A DNA stretch of 64,000 bases from Methylococcaceae bacterium UBA975 (GCA_002292375.1 DBBV01000006.1:1-64000); one strand, 5' to 3'. Shown: positions 26,288-34,922, counted from the first letter of the stretch. Notes: generated by a model not told the origin, from the letters alone. Program-made: numbers and translations.

Positions 26288-26508
26288 TCGAACTAGACGC
26301 CCGCAGATTGATGTGTCCTATGCCGGTTATAAAAACACAAAATGCGATCAAACCCCTGTTGCCGGGTGATAAGTTAAGGGTGTTTTGTACTGACCCAGGT
26401 GTTTTACAAGATATTCCGGCTTGGTGCCGGATTAATAAGCATACTGTACTGCTCGCCGAAGAACGAGATGGCGAGTATATTCTTACCATTGAAGTAGGCA
26501 ATGAATAA
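26284..26508 (+). CDS. TusA-family sulfurtransferase
   Basis: A 74-residue sulfur-carrier protein. The N-terminal motif LDARRLMCPMPVIKTQNAI contains the single CPxP cysteine that accepts persulfide sulfur in TusA. ATG 26284 overlaps the preceding stop and is preferred over GTG 26275. It probably hands sulfur to the PP-loop protein encoded just before it. It also overlaps the CDF transporter gene by 8 bases. Whether it is the main TusA of the cell or a dedicated partner is not decidable here. Confidence 0.88.
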   Translation: MIELDARRLMCPMPVIKTQNAIKPLLPGDKLRVFCTDPGVLQDIPAWCRINKHTVLLAEERDGEYILTIEVGNE

Positions 26509-27646
26509 CGTGTCTGTTCCAACGCCAGCAACGCAAGCAAAAAAAAACATTACGGTGATTGGCGCGGTCGTTAATTTGATCTTGTCGATCATTAAGATAG
26601 GGGTTGGTTGGCTCGGTCAATCTCATGCATTAATTGCCGATGGCTTTCACTCCTTGTCAGACCTGTTATCAGATGGCTTGGTGTATTACGCCTCCCACCA
26701 CGGCAGCCAAGAGGCGGATGAAGAGCACCCTTACGGGCACGCGCGATTTGAAACATTGGCGACTGTTATTCTCGGCGCGTTATTGATCGCTGTCGCAGGG
26801 GGTATTATTTGGGACGCGATGAGCCGTTTTTTTAACGATCAAACGGTAAGCCATGGTGGCTTAATTATTGTTGTCGCAGGGACCTCCATTTTATCGAAAG
26901 AGGTGATGTATCACTTAACGATGCGAACAGCAAAGGCGACGAAGTCGGAGTTGTTAAAAGCGAATGCTTGGCACCATAGGAGTGATGCAGTGTCCTCCTT
27001 GGTTGTGTTGATAGGTGTTGGGCTTGAGCTGTCTGGTTTTAGGTACTTCGATTCTATAGCCGCTTTGATTGTGGGCTTGATGGTGATCAAGATAGGGTTT
27101 GACTTGGTGTCAGATGCGAGCAAAGAGTTGGTTGATACGGCGCTTGATGCGGATAGGATTGAAGAAATCAAACGCGTGATTATGAGCATTGAAGGCGTGC
27201 AAGAACTGCATTTTTTGCGCACGAGAAAGATGGGTGCCGAGGCGTTGGTCGACGTGCATATTCTTGTCGACCCTATGATCAGTGTATCGGAAGGGCATTT
27301 AATCAGCGAAACCGTACGTCTATCATTGATTAGAGAAATCGATGATATTGGTGAAGTGATGGTGCATATAGACCCCGAGGACGACGAAATCTGCTCGCCG
27401 AGTCTTGAGCTGCCTTTAAGGGGCGAATTAACCGATAAATTAAACGCGGTATGGAGTGATTTACTCGAAAAAGAGAAAATTAAGAAAATTAATTTACATT
27501 ATCTTGACGGCAAGGTGGTTGCTGAAATAGAGTTGCCTCTTTCGCTATTAACGACGGTGTTGGATGCGGAGCGAGTATCCAAGGCCATAAAAGAACGCGC
27601 TTTATCGGTACCCGAAGTGGCCAAGGTAAAGGTGCATTATTCATAG
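26501..27646 (+). CDS. Cation diffusion facilitator (CDF) metal transporter
   Basis: A 381-residue inner-membrane efflux transporter for divalent metals (zinc, iron, manganese or cobalt). Six helices cover about residues 17-205. Metal-site motifs are HALIADGFHSLSDLLSD in TM2 and HHRSDAVSSLVVLIG in TM5. The cytoplasmic domain EGVQELHFLRTRKMGAEALVDVHILVD is the CDF dimerisation fold. The protein continues about 90 residues beyond the usual end with a second segment (NLHYLDGKVVAEIELPL, VPEVAKVKVHY) that looks like another such domain. The 5' end overlaps tusA by 8 bases. Confidence 0.88.
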   Translation: MNNVSVPTPATQAKKNITVIGAVVNLILSIIKIGVGWLGQSHALIADGFHSLSDLLSDGLVYYASHHGSQEADEEHPYGHARFETLATVILGALLIAVAGGIIWDAMSRFFNDQTVSHGGLIIVVAGTSILSKEVMYHLTMRTAKATKSELLKANAWHHRSDAVSSLVVLIGVGLELSGFRYFDSIAALIVGLMVIKIGFDLVSDASKELVDTALDADRIEEIKRVIMSIEGVQELHFLRTRKMGAEALVDVHILVDPMISVSEGHLISETVRLSLIREIDDIGEVMVHIDPEDDEICSPSLELPLRGELTDKLNAVWSDLLEKEKIKKINLHYLDGKVVAEIELPLSLLTTVLDAERVSKAIKERALSVPEVAKVKVHYS

Positions 27647-27649
27647 TCC

Positions 27650-27664
27650 GCACCTTATTGGTGC
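27650..27664 (+). promoter_or_regulatory. NtrC-binding site upstream of glnA, distal
   Basis: GCACCTTATTGGTGC, very close to the enterobacterial NtrC consensus GCAC-N7-GTGC. It lies about 90 bases upstream of the sigma-54 -24/-12 element, suitable for an enhancer. Confidence 0.7.
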
Positions 27665-27679
27665 AATTCATCTAATTAC

Positions 27680-27694
27680 GCACCAATGTGGTTA
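27680..27694 (+). promoter_or_regulatory. NtrC-like site upstream of glnA, proximal (weaker)
   Basis: GCACCAATGTGGTTA: the first half-site and the TGGT core fit the NtrC consensus, the last two positions do not. Its centre is 30 bases (about three helical turns) from that of the distal site, as expected for cooperative NtrC dimers. Confidence 0.5.
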
Positions 27695-27746
27695 GAGATT
27701 ACGGTAAGAAGTAGCTAAAAGAGCGGTAAAACAAGGGGTTATATTT

Positions 27747-27762
27747 TGGCATAATTTGTGCA
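27747..27762 (+). promoter_or_regulatory. Sigma-54 promoter of glnA
   Basis: TGGCATAATTTGTGCA has the invariant GG and GC separated by exactly ten bases, matching the RpoN -24/-12 consensus. It lies 54 bases before the glnA ATG and downstream of the NtrC-type sites. Confidence 0.8.
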
Positions 27763-27815
27763 AAAATTGTCACGTTAAGGTTTATTACGATTTATTCAAT
27801 ATATTAGGAGCAGTC

Positions 27816-29225
27816 ATGTCACCACAAGAAATATTAGATTTTATTAAAGAAAAAGAAGTCGCGTTTGTTGATTTTCGCTTTAGCGATACCATGGGTAAAG
27901 AGCAACACGTCACCGTGCCAACACACACGATTGATTTAGCTTTATTTGAAGATGGAAAAATGTTTGACGGCTCATCCATTGCCGGTTGGAAAGGTATTAA
28001 TGAATCAGACATGATTTTAATGCCAGACCCATCAACCGCGGTTTTAGACCCATTTTTTGACGATGTAACACTGATTATACGTTGTGATGTCGTAGAGCCC
28101 ACCGATATGAGCGGTTATGGAAGAGATCCGCGCTCTATCGCTAAAAGAGCAGAGGAATACCTAGCTAGCACAGGCATTGGTGATACTGCCTACTTTGGCC
28201 CTGAAAACGAATTTTTTGTGTTTGATGATGTTCGTTGGGGTGCAGATATGTCGGGGTCGTTTTATAAAGTGGACTCTGAAGAGTCTGGTTGGAACTCAGA
28301 AAAAGTATACCCTGATGGCAATATGGGTCACCGCCCTAGCGTTAAAGGTGGCTACTTCCCTGTTCCTCCAGTCGACTCCCTCCACGATATGCGTGCAGCG
28401 ATGTGCTTAACGCTGGAAGAAATGGGTCAAAAAACCGAGGTGCATCACCACGAGGTGGCAACAGCGGGTCAGTGTGAAATTGGAACGGTCTTTAACACAT
28501 TGGTAAAAAAAGCCGACGAAGTGTTAGAACTTAAATATGTGGTACACAACGTGGCTCACGCCTACGGTAAAACAGCAACCTTTATGCCGAAGCCTTTAGT
28601 TGGTGATAATGGTAACGGTATGCACGTGCATCAGTCTATTTTTAAAGACGGTAAAGCCTTATTTGCTGGTGACCTATACGGTGGGCTTTCAGAAACAGCG
28701 TTATTTTATATTGGCGGTATCATTAAGCATGCTAAAGCAATTAATGCGTTTGCAAATGCATCTACCAACAGCTACAAGCGTCTTGTTCCGGGTTTTGAAG
28801 CACCAGTGATGTTGGCTTATTCTGCCCGTAACCGCTCGGCTTCTATTCGTATACCTTTTGTATCAAACCCTAAAGGCCGTCGTATTGAAGTTCGTTTTGG
28901 TGACTCGACAGCAAACCCGTACCTTTGCTTTGCAGCGATGTTGATGGCAGGCCTTGATGGCATTCAGAACAAAATTCACCCAGGTGAAGCGATGGATAAA
29001 GACTTGTATGACCTACCGCCTGAAGAAGAAGCAAAAATTCCTCAAGTAGCTAAAGGCTTTGATGAAGCACTAGACGCATTAAACAAAGACCGTGGATTCT
29101 TAACGGCCGGTGGCGTGTTTAGTGATGATATGATCGATGCCTATATTGATCTGAAGATGGAAGAGGTTACTCGTTTACGTATGAGTACTCACCCCGTTGA
29201 ATTTGATATGTATTACAGCCTATAA
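27816..29225 (+). CDS. glnA: Glutamine synthetase, type I
   Basis: A 469-residue GSI-beta enzyme converting glutamate and ammonia to glutamine with ATP. Visible are the substrate loop FDGSSIAGWKGI, the ATP-site block HVHQSIFKDGKALF, the catalytic NRSASIRIPF region and the adenylylation loop KDLYDLPPEEE with Tyr398 (397 if Met is removed). Activity is therefore probably controlled by GlnE. ATG 27816, with an AGGAG site, gives the standard N-terminus; the frame is open further upstream from 27756 across the promoter. Transcription is predicted to depend on sigma-54 and NtrC. Confidence 0.97.
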   Translation: MSPQEILDFIKEKEVAFVDFRFSDTMGKEQHVTVPTHTIDLALFEDGKMFDGSSIAGWKGINESDMILMPDPSTAVLDPFFDDVTLIIRCDVVEPTDMSGYGRDPRSIAKRAEEYLASTGIGDTAYFGPENEFFVFDDVRWGADMSGSFYKVDSEESGWNSEKVYPDGNMGHRPSVKGGYFPVPPVDSLHDMRAAMCLTLEEMGQKTEVHHHEVATAGQCEIGTVFNTLVKKADEVLELKYVVHNVAHAYGKTATFMPKPLVGDNGNGMHVHQSIFKDGKALFAGDLYGGLSETALFYIGGIIKHAKAINAFANASTNSYKRLVPGFEAPVMLAYSARNRSASIRIPFVSNPKGRRIEVRFGDSTANPYLCFAAMLMAGLDGIQNKIHPGEAMDKDLYDLPPEEEAKIPQVAKGFDEALDALNKDRGFLTAGGVFSDDMIDAYIDLKMEEVTRLRMSTHPVEFDMYYSL

Positions 29226-29245
29226 GCATCGGCCTTATTGTTGTG

Positions 29246-29274
29246 AAAAGCCCCGCAAAAGCGGGGCTTTTTTT
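29246..29274 (+). terminator. glnA terminator
   Basis: Perfect 11-base stem AAAAGCCCCGC / GCGGGGCTTTT, 4-base loop, and a T-run. It separates glnA from the DUF4124 gene and ntrBC. Confidence 0.92.
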
Positions 29275-29332
29275 GTACAAAATTTGATTAATATGGTTGT
29301 ATAGTACTACTGTATCAGTAAGGAAACGCGCC

Positions 29333-29845
29333 ATGATCTACAGAATACTTATTTTGACATTGCTCATAACGGGTCTCGCACAGGCCGGGGTATATAAATA
29401 CATTAATAAACAAGGGAAAGTTTCGTACTCTGATACGCCGGTAGAGGGGGCTGAAAAGGTGACTGTGCCACCGGTAATGACCTACCAAGCAGTAAAGCCC
29501 ATTACGCCTGAGCCTGCGCAGGAAGAGGTAGAAAAGCAGCAGCAACTGGGCTACCAACGGCTTGAGATCACATGGCCAGAAGAACAAGGCACGGTTAGAA
29601 GTAATCAAGGCATCGTTAGCGTGAAACACATCTTAGAACCGGCCCTGCAAACAGGGCATAGATTAGAGCTAATAGTCGATGGTCAAACAAAGGATGGGCT
29701 TACAGTGCAAGGACTTGAGCGAGGCGAGCACCAAGTACAATTACGCGTTCTGGATACTGAAAAAACAGAGTTGCTAACTAGTCCGAGTGTTACCTTTTAT
29801 TTGCAACACCAATCAAAGCTCCAGCAAACAAAAAGTAAAAAATAG
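29333..29845 (+). CDS. DUF4124 domain-containing exported protein
   Basis: A 170-residue protein with an N-terminal signal peptide (IYRILILTLLITGLAQA) and, immediately after it, the DUF4124 motif GVYKYINKQGKVSYSDTP. Starting at ATG 29333 places the signal peptide correctly; the open frame upstream is non-coding. The C-terminal half (about residues 80-155) resembles a beta-sandwich seen in similar proteins. This gene commonly sits between glnA and ntrB in gammaproteobacteria. Its function is unknown. Confidence 0.85.
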   Translation: MIYRILILTLLITGLAQAGVYKYINKQGKVSYSDTPVEGAEKVTVPPVMTYQAVKPITPEPAQEEVEKQQQLGYQRLEITWPEEQGTVRSNQGIVSVKHILEPALQTGHRLELIVDGQTKDGLTVQGLERGEHQVQLRVLDTEKTELLTSPSVTFYLQHQSKLQQTKSKK

Positions 29846-29852
29846 TAGAAGC

Positions 29853-29867
29853 GCACCAATATGGTGC
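29853..29867 (+). promoter_or_regulatory. NtrC-binding site upstream of ntrB
   Basis: GCACCAATATGGTGC, a near-perfect dyad and NtrC consensus, lies about 95 bases before ntrB. In enteric bacteria NtrC binds at such a site to repress its own operon (glnLp); the same may apply here. Confidence 0.68.
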
Positions 29868-29960
29868 GTATACTGTGCCCGTAAGGACCGTGACCGTGTT
29901 CTAATTCTTAATAGCTTGCCGCTCTCAGTAGCTTGGCGTGCTATTTGCTAAGTAGCTACA

Positions 29961-31031
29961 ATGGAAAAACCACTTTTTTTACCCGCTTCAATCATCGAGC
30001 AATTATCGATCAGCGTACTTGTTTTTAACGAGAATAATACGTTAATTTACATGAATAACTCGGCCGAAGAGCTTTTAGATATCAGCGCGCGTAAAGCAAT
30101 AGGCTTTAGCGCAGAGCGATTATTTGATACATCAAGTTTTGATATAAAAAAATGCTTATACCGGACGCGCTTGCACGGCGCGAAGGTGACCGAGCACTTG
30201 GTGTCAATCAGTTGCCCAGTTTCAATAAAAAGGAATATCAGTTTATCGATGACACCAATTACCAGTGAGGCTGGCGGTAGTGAGTGTGTGTTGGTGGAGA
30301 TGATGGACTTTAACCATTATCTCCAAATAGATTACGAAGAAAAACTGTTATCTCAAAACGAACTCGCCACTAATATGCTGCGGGGTTTGGCGCATGAGAT
30401 TAAAAACCCACTAGGAGGTCTAAGGGGCGCGGCTCAATTACTGGCAAAAGAACTGGAAGGTCAGTTTTCAGACTATATACAGGTAATTATCGAAGAAGCG
30501 GACAGATTGACGAAACTGCTCGATAGCATGCTCGGCTCTTCAAAGCTACCGAACAAGCAAGCGATAAATATTCACGTTATTTTAGAACGGGTTAGGCAGT
30601 TAATTAAGGCAGAGACGGACGAAAAAATAAAGATAAGCACCGACTATGACCCAAGCATTCCTGAAATTGAAGCCGACAAAGACCAGCTTATTCAGGCCTT
30701 GTTAAATGTCGTTAAAAATGCCTCACAAGCTGTGCAAGGTGACGGGGTGATTGTACTGAAAACAAGAATACACCGAAACTTTACCATTGGAGAAGAGACC
30801 TATAAGTTGGCTATAAAAGTAGACGTGATCGATAATGGGCCGGGGATACCAGCGAACATGTTAACGAAGATTTTTTATCCCATGGTAACGGGTAGAACAG
30901 AAGGAACGGGCTTAGGCCTGTCTATCGCACAAAAAAATGTGCAACGGCATAACGGCATCATAGAAGTGAATAGCCGACCAGGCGAAACAGTATTTTCAAC
31001 GATATTACCTTTAGGGCTAACGGATGAATGA
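29961..31031 (+). CDS. ntrB: Nitrogen regulation sensor kinase NtrB
   Basis: A 356-residue cytoplasmic histidine kinase that senses nitrogen status through PII and phosphorylates NtrC. It has an N-terminal PAS domain (LVFNENNTLIYMNNSAEELL), the phospho-acceptor histidine in LAHEIKNPLGGLRGAAQLL near residue 140, and an ATPase domain with NASQAV, DNGPGIP and GTGLGLSIAQ boxes. No transmembrane helix is present, as expected. Overlaps ntrC by 8 bases. Confidence 0.95.
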   Translation: MEKPLFLPASIIEQLSISVLVFNENNTLIYMNNSAEELLDISARKAIGFSAERLFDTSSFDIKKCLYRTRLHGAKVTEHLVSISCPVSIKRNISLSMTPITSEAGGSECVLVEMMDFNHYLQIDYEEKLLSQNELATNMLRGLAHEIKNPLGGLRGAAQLLAKELEGQFSDYIQVIIEEADRLTKLLDSMLGSSKLPNKQAINIHVILERVRQLIKAETDEKIKISTDYDPSIPEIEADKDQLIQALLNVVKNASQAVQGDGVIVLKTRIHRNFTIGEETYKLAIKVDVIDNGPGIPANMLTKIFYPMVTGRTEGTGLGLSIAQKNVQRHNGIIEVNSRPGETVFSTILPLGLTDE

Positions 31032-32433
31032 GCAAATAACGGTTTGGGTTGTGGATGACGATCGATCCATTCGCTGGGTGTTAGAAACCGCGTTCAAGCG
31101 AGCAGGTTATCGGGTGACCAGCTTTGCAAGCGCGGACGGCATCTTGGATTTAATGCATAAGGATATGCCAGACGTTCTAGTAACGGATATCCGCATGCCC
31201 GGTAAGGATGGGATCGAGTTGTTAGCTGACTTACAGAGCATGTACCCCAGTTTACCGGTAATTGTGATGACGGCACACTCTGATATGGACAGCGCAGTGT
31301 CAGCGTATGATGGGGGGGCTTTTGAATACCTGCCAAAACCATTTGACGTGGATGAGGCCGTAAATCAAGTAAAGCGAGCACATGCGCAGCATAAAAAAGC
31401 AGTTACAAGCATCACTTGGGCAAAAGAAGAAGCGAGCGAATCCGGTATTATTGGCAGTGCGCCGGCTATGCAAGCAGTGTTTAGAGCGATTGGCCGCTTA
31501 TCAAGATCAAATGTAACAGTCATGGTAAATGGCGAGTCGGGCACCGGAAAAGAGCTTGTGGCGAAGGCGTTGCATCAACACAGCTTACGCAAAGAGAAAC
31601 CGTTTATCGCGCTTAATATGGCGGCTATTCCCAGAGATTTATTAGAGTCAGAGTTATTTGGCCACGAAAAAGGCGCGTTCACCGGTGCGGTTAGCCGTAG
31701 AAAAGGCCGGTTTGAGCAGGCAGACGGTGGCACCCTGTTTTTAGATGAAATTGGTGATATGCCGGCAGAAATGCAAACACGGCTGTTGCGAATTTTGTCC
31801 GATGGTGAGTTTTTTACTGTTGGCGGTCATCAAACCATTAAGGTAAATGTACGAATCATTGCAGCGACCCACCAAGGTTTAGAAAAGCTGGTCGAAGAAG
31901 GGCGTTTTAGAGAAGACCTTTTTCACCGCCTTAACGTGGTACGGATAAAAATACCGCCCGTGAGAGAGCGTCGTGAGGATATTCCCTTGTTAATGCAACA
32001 TTTTTTGACCAAGGCGGCAAAAGAAGTCGGCGATGAGGTAAAAATATTAGACCCAGAGGTGCTCGCCTTGCTATCTAAGCTGCCTTGGACGGGAAATGTG
32101 CGGCAATTAGAAAATACCTGCCACTGGTTGACGGTGATGTGTCCCAGCAAGATAGTGGGTATTGATGATCTGCCTGAAGAGCTGCTGGCGATTAAAGACG
32201 AGCAAGCTCAACGAGTTGAAGGTGATTGGTTGGATGCTGCAAAAATTGATATCAGAAAGCGTTTGTCGGCGGGTGAAAAAGATGTCGCCAAGCGAGCCGT
32301 TGCGTCGCTAGAAAAAATATTAATTTTGCAGGCGCTAGAACACACCAAAGGCCGACGGCAAGATGCAGCAAAGTTACTGGGCTTAGGGCGTAATACGCTA
32401 ACCCGTAAAATTAAAGACTTTAACGCCGAGTAG
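31024..32433 (+). CDS. ntrC: Nitrogen regulation response regulator NtrC
   Basis: A 469-residue sigma-54 activator. The receiver domain has phospho-acceptor Asp55 (VTDIRMPGKDG). The AAA+ domain has Walker A GESGTGKE, the sigma-54 contact loop GAFTGA, and Walker B GGTLFLDEIGDMP. The Fis-type helix-turn-helix GRRQDAAKLLGLGRNTLTRKIKDF ends the protein. It likely binds the dyads before glnA and ntrB. Convergent with pyrD, 11 bases apart. Confidence 0.96.
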   Translation: MNEQITVWVVDDDRSIRWVLETAFKRAGYRVTSFASADGILDLMHKDMPDVLVTDIRMPGKDGIELLADLQSMYPSLPVIVMTAHSDMDSAVSAYDGGAFEYLPKPFDVDEAVNQVKRAHAQHKKAVTSITWAKEEASESGIIGSAPAMQAVFRAIGRLSRSNVTVMVNGESGTGKELVAKALHQHSLRKEKPFIALNMAAIPRDLLESELFGHEKGAFTGAVSRRKGRFEQADGGTLFLDEIGDMPAEMQTRLLRILSDGEFFTVGGHQTIKVNVRIIAATHQGLEKLVEEGRFREDLFHRLNVVRIKIPPVRERREDIPLLMQHFLTKAAKEVGDEVKILDPEVLALLSKLPWTGNVRQLENTCHWLTVMCPSKIVGIDDLPEELLAIKDEQAQRVEGDWLDAAKIDIRKRLSAGEKDVAKRAVASLEKILILQALEHTKGRRQDAAKLLGLGRNTLTRKIKDFNAE

Positions 32434-32444
32434 TCTTTTTTAGG

Positions 32445-33374
32445 TCAAAAGTCTAGGCTACCAACCAGTTCAGAGACATGGTTAAATTGATGACGGTCTA
32501 AATAGTCGACGATTCCTTGGTTAACTTTTTGTGCCAACAAGGGATCATAAAACAAGCCAGTCCCTAAGCCAACGGCACTGGCGCCAGCGATAATAAACTC
32601 GATCGCGTCGTTGGCGTTAGTAATGCCGCCTTGACCGATAATAGGAATATTATGCGCTTTGCACACCTGACGCACTTGGTGAACCTTGAGCAAGGCAATC
32701 GGCTTAATGGCCGGGCCGGACAAACCGCCTTGAACATTGCCGATAATAGGTTTTCTTGTGTCGGCGTCAATCGCCATCCCCATTAAGGTGTTGATGACAG
32801 AAAAAGCATCACTGCCAGCATCAATACAGCGTTTTGCGCTTTCAGCAATATCAGTTTGGTTGGGTGACAACTTGGTGATGATCGGTTTTTTTGTCACCGA
32901 TCGACAGGCTTCAACCACGCGTGCAGACATTTCAGGGTCATTGCCAAAGGCTACGCCGCCTTGTTTAACATTAGGGCATGAAATATTTATTTCAATGGCG
33001 TCGATGGGCGATTGGTCGAATAAGCGGGTAACCTCGGTGTATTCTTCAATGGTTGAGCCAGAAACATTTGCAATGTAGCGCGTTTCAGTAAAATCAAGCG
33101 CAGGTAAAATATCGTTCACGACTTGTTGCGTACCAGGGTTCTGCAGACCAATGGCATTTAGCATACCAGAAGGAGTCTCGTACACGCGGTGTGTTGGATT
33201 GCCAGGGCGAGCGTCTAAGGTGGTGCCTTTTAAACACACGGCCCCCACATCTTTATGTGAAAATCCCTCAACACGGGTGTACTCTTGGCCGAAACCAACG
33301 CAGCCAGATAATAGAACAACAGGCGTTTGGAAGCGCATGCCACAGAAGAAAGAAGCTAATTTAGGATGCAGCAT
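32445..33374 (-). CDS. pyrD: Dihydroorotate dehydrogenase, class 1B catalytic subunit
   Basis: A 309-residue FMN enzyme of pyrimidine synthesis. The catalytic base loop NISCPNVKQGGVAFGNDP has cysteine (class 1) where class 2 enzymes have serine, and its spelling matches class 1B (PyrDB). There is no N-terminal membrane helix, unlike the quinone-linked class 2 enzyme usual in gammaproteobacteria. The motif GQGGITNANDAIEFIIAGASAVGLGTGL is the FMN phosphate site. Class 1B enzymes use the iron-sulfur flavoprotein PyrK to pass electrons to NAD, but no pyrK is visible here. Confidence 0.85.
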   Translation of the reverse strand: MLHPKLASFFCGMRFQTPVVLLSGCVGFGQEYTRVEGFSHKDVGAVCLKGTTLDARPGNPTHRVYETPSGMLNAIGLQNPGTQQVVNDILPALDFTETRYIANVSGSTIEEYTEVTRLFDQSPIDAIEINISCPNVKQGGVAFGNDPEMSARVVEACRSVTKKPIITKLSPNQTDIAESAKRCIDAGSDAFSVINTLMGMAIDADTRKPIIGNVQGGLSGPAIKPIALLKVHQVRQVCKAHNIPIIGQGGITNANDAIEFIIAGASAVGLGTGLFYDPLLAQKVNQGIVDYLDRHQFNHVSELVGSLDF

Positions 33375-33435
33375 TTAATCTAGGTTAGTGAGACAATAAG
33401 GCCATTATAGCAGCTTAGTAAAAACCATTTACATC

Positions 33436-33903
33436 ATGATACATGTCGTTTTATATGAACCGGAAATCCCGCCTAATACAGGTAACGTTATGCGCCTTTG
33501 TGCTAATACCGGTGCGCGGCTCAGTTTAATTCATCCCTTGGGGTTTAAATTGGACGATAAAAAGCTTAGGCGTGCGGGGATGGATTATCGTGAGTGGGCG
33601 GATGTAAAAGAGTACCAAAATTTCGATGAGTTTTTGGCGACAGAAAAGCCATCGAACGTGTATGCCTTTTCTCGTTTCGCTACCAGTAATTATGCACAAG
33701 TACGCTACCAAGCAGGGGACGCCTTGGTTTTTGGTCCTGAAACACGTGGCCTACCAGCTGCCGTGTTACAAACGCTGCCTGAGAGCAATAGGGTGTTAAT
33801 ACCGATGCAGGAAGGTAGCCGAAGTTTAAATTTATCGAACTCCGTGGCGGTTGCCGTGTATGAAGCATGGCGGCAAATGGATTTTAATGGGAGCCAACCT
33901 TAA
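33436..33903 (+). CDS. trmL: tRNA (cytidine(34)-2'-O)-methyltransferase TrmL
   Basis: A 155-residue SPOUT methyltransferase modifying the wobble base of tRNA-Leu. Motifs: PEIPPNTGNVMRLCANTGA near the N-terminus, GPETRGLP in the middle and QEGSRSLNLSNSVAVAVYEAWRQ at the C-terminus, which forms the knotted SAM site. It overlaps the convergent gpsA by 4 bases. In E. coli trmL also lies near secB-gpsA. Confidence 0.94.
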   Translation: MIHVVLYEPEIPPNTGNVMRLCANTGARLSLIHPLGFKLDDKKLRRAGMDYREWADVKEYQNFDEFLATEKPSNVYAFSRFATSNYAQVRYQAGDALVFGPETRGLPAAVLQTLPESNRVLIPMQEGSRSLNLSNSVAVAVYEAWRQMDFNGSQP

Positions 33904-34913
33904 CTTATTTGTGGTTCTACACGCTGAGCTCGGGTTAATAAATAGCGTACGGCCGCCTCGGGGGGCAGTTGTTCAAATAAAATACGGTAGATCTGCAGGC
34001 AAATCGGCATATCTAATGACCACTTTTGGCAAATAGCGTAAACCTCACGGGCCGCGTGGATGCCCTCGACCTCTTGTCCAATAGAGGCTTTTGCCTCCGA
34101 GATCGTTTCACCCCGACCTAGTTGTAAGCCAAGGCGACGATTACGCGATTTATCATCAGTACAGGTGAGCACGAGGTCGCCGACACCGGCTAAACCCAAG
34201 AAAGAGCTCTCTGAACAATGGTATACATTGCCCAGTTGTACCATCTCATTTAGCCCTAAGGTGATCAGGGCGGCGCGTGCATTGGCACCAAAACCTAAAC
34301 CGTCAGAAATGCCAGCGGCAATAGCTAAAATGTTTTTCATCGAGCCGCCAATTTCAGCGCTCGCGATATTATTGCTTGGGTAAGCTAAAAAGCTGGTCGT
34401 TCGGAGGGTGTCGGCTACGTGCGTTGCCACCTCAATATCGGGCGATGCAACGATAACGGCAGTGGGTAAATTTTGCGCAACCTCGAGCGCAAAGCTAGGG
34501 CCAGAAATGAGTGCCATCGGGACGTTATTACCTAATACGTCGTTGACGACCTCATGAGTCAATAAACCGGTGTCTGTTTCAAACCCCTTGGTTAACCACG
34601 TGATGATTGTATTGGCTTGTATGGACGGTTGGCACTTAATCAAGGTTTGCCGAAAGGCGTGGCTCGGCACGGCGAGCATTAAAAAGGTATGGTCGGCAAC
34701 GGTTTGCGATAAATCATCAGAAACAGACAGCGTTTCAGGAAAATCAATATGGGGTAAAAACTGCGCATTACAGCGTGCATCAGCGAGGGTTTTTATATGT
34801 GCGGGGTCGTGTCCCCATAAAGTCACTTGGTGGCCTGCACTTGCCATCATAATGGCCATAGCGGTTCCCCAAGAGCCGGCGCCAAGTACCGCTATTTTTT
34901 CAGGGCGTGTCAC
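33900..34913 (-). CDS. gpsA: Glycerol-3-phosphate dehydrogenase [NAD(P)+]
   Basis: A 337-residue enzyme reducing dihydroxyacetone phosphate to glycerol-3-phosphate for phospholipid synthesis. The Rossmann motif is LGAGSWGTAMA near the N-terminus, and the catalytic lysine lies in GGSMKNILAIAAGISDGLG. It is the last gene of ArsR-rhodanese-secB-gpsA, 9 bases after secB. Confidence 0.95.
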   Translation of the reverse strand: MTRPEKIAVLGAGSWGTAMAIMMASAGHQVTLWGHDPAHIKTLADARCNAQFLPHIDFPETLSVSDDLSQTVADHTFLMLAVPSHAFRQTLIKCQPSIQANTIITWLTKGFETDTGLLTHEVVNDVLGNNVPMALISGPSFALEVAQNLPTAVIVASPDIEVATHVADTLRTTSFLAYPSNNIASAEIGGSMKNILAIAAGISDGLGFGANARAALITLGLNEMVQLGNVYHCSESSFLGLAGVGDLVLTCTDDKSRNRRLGLQLGRGETISEAKASIGQEVEGIHAAREVYAICQKWSLDMPICLQIYRILFEQLPPEAAVRYLLTRAQRVEPQIS

Positions 34914-34922
34914 AAGACAGAC

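Noticed and set aside
28621..28640. CACGTG palindrome in glnA as a further parS
   Set aside because: Only the central six bases match; the TGTT and AACA arms of parS are absent. The same holds for other CACGTG occurrences in the window.
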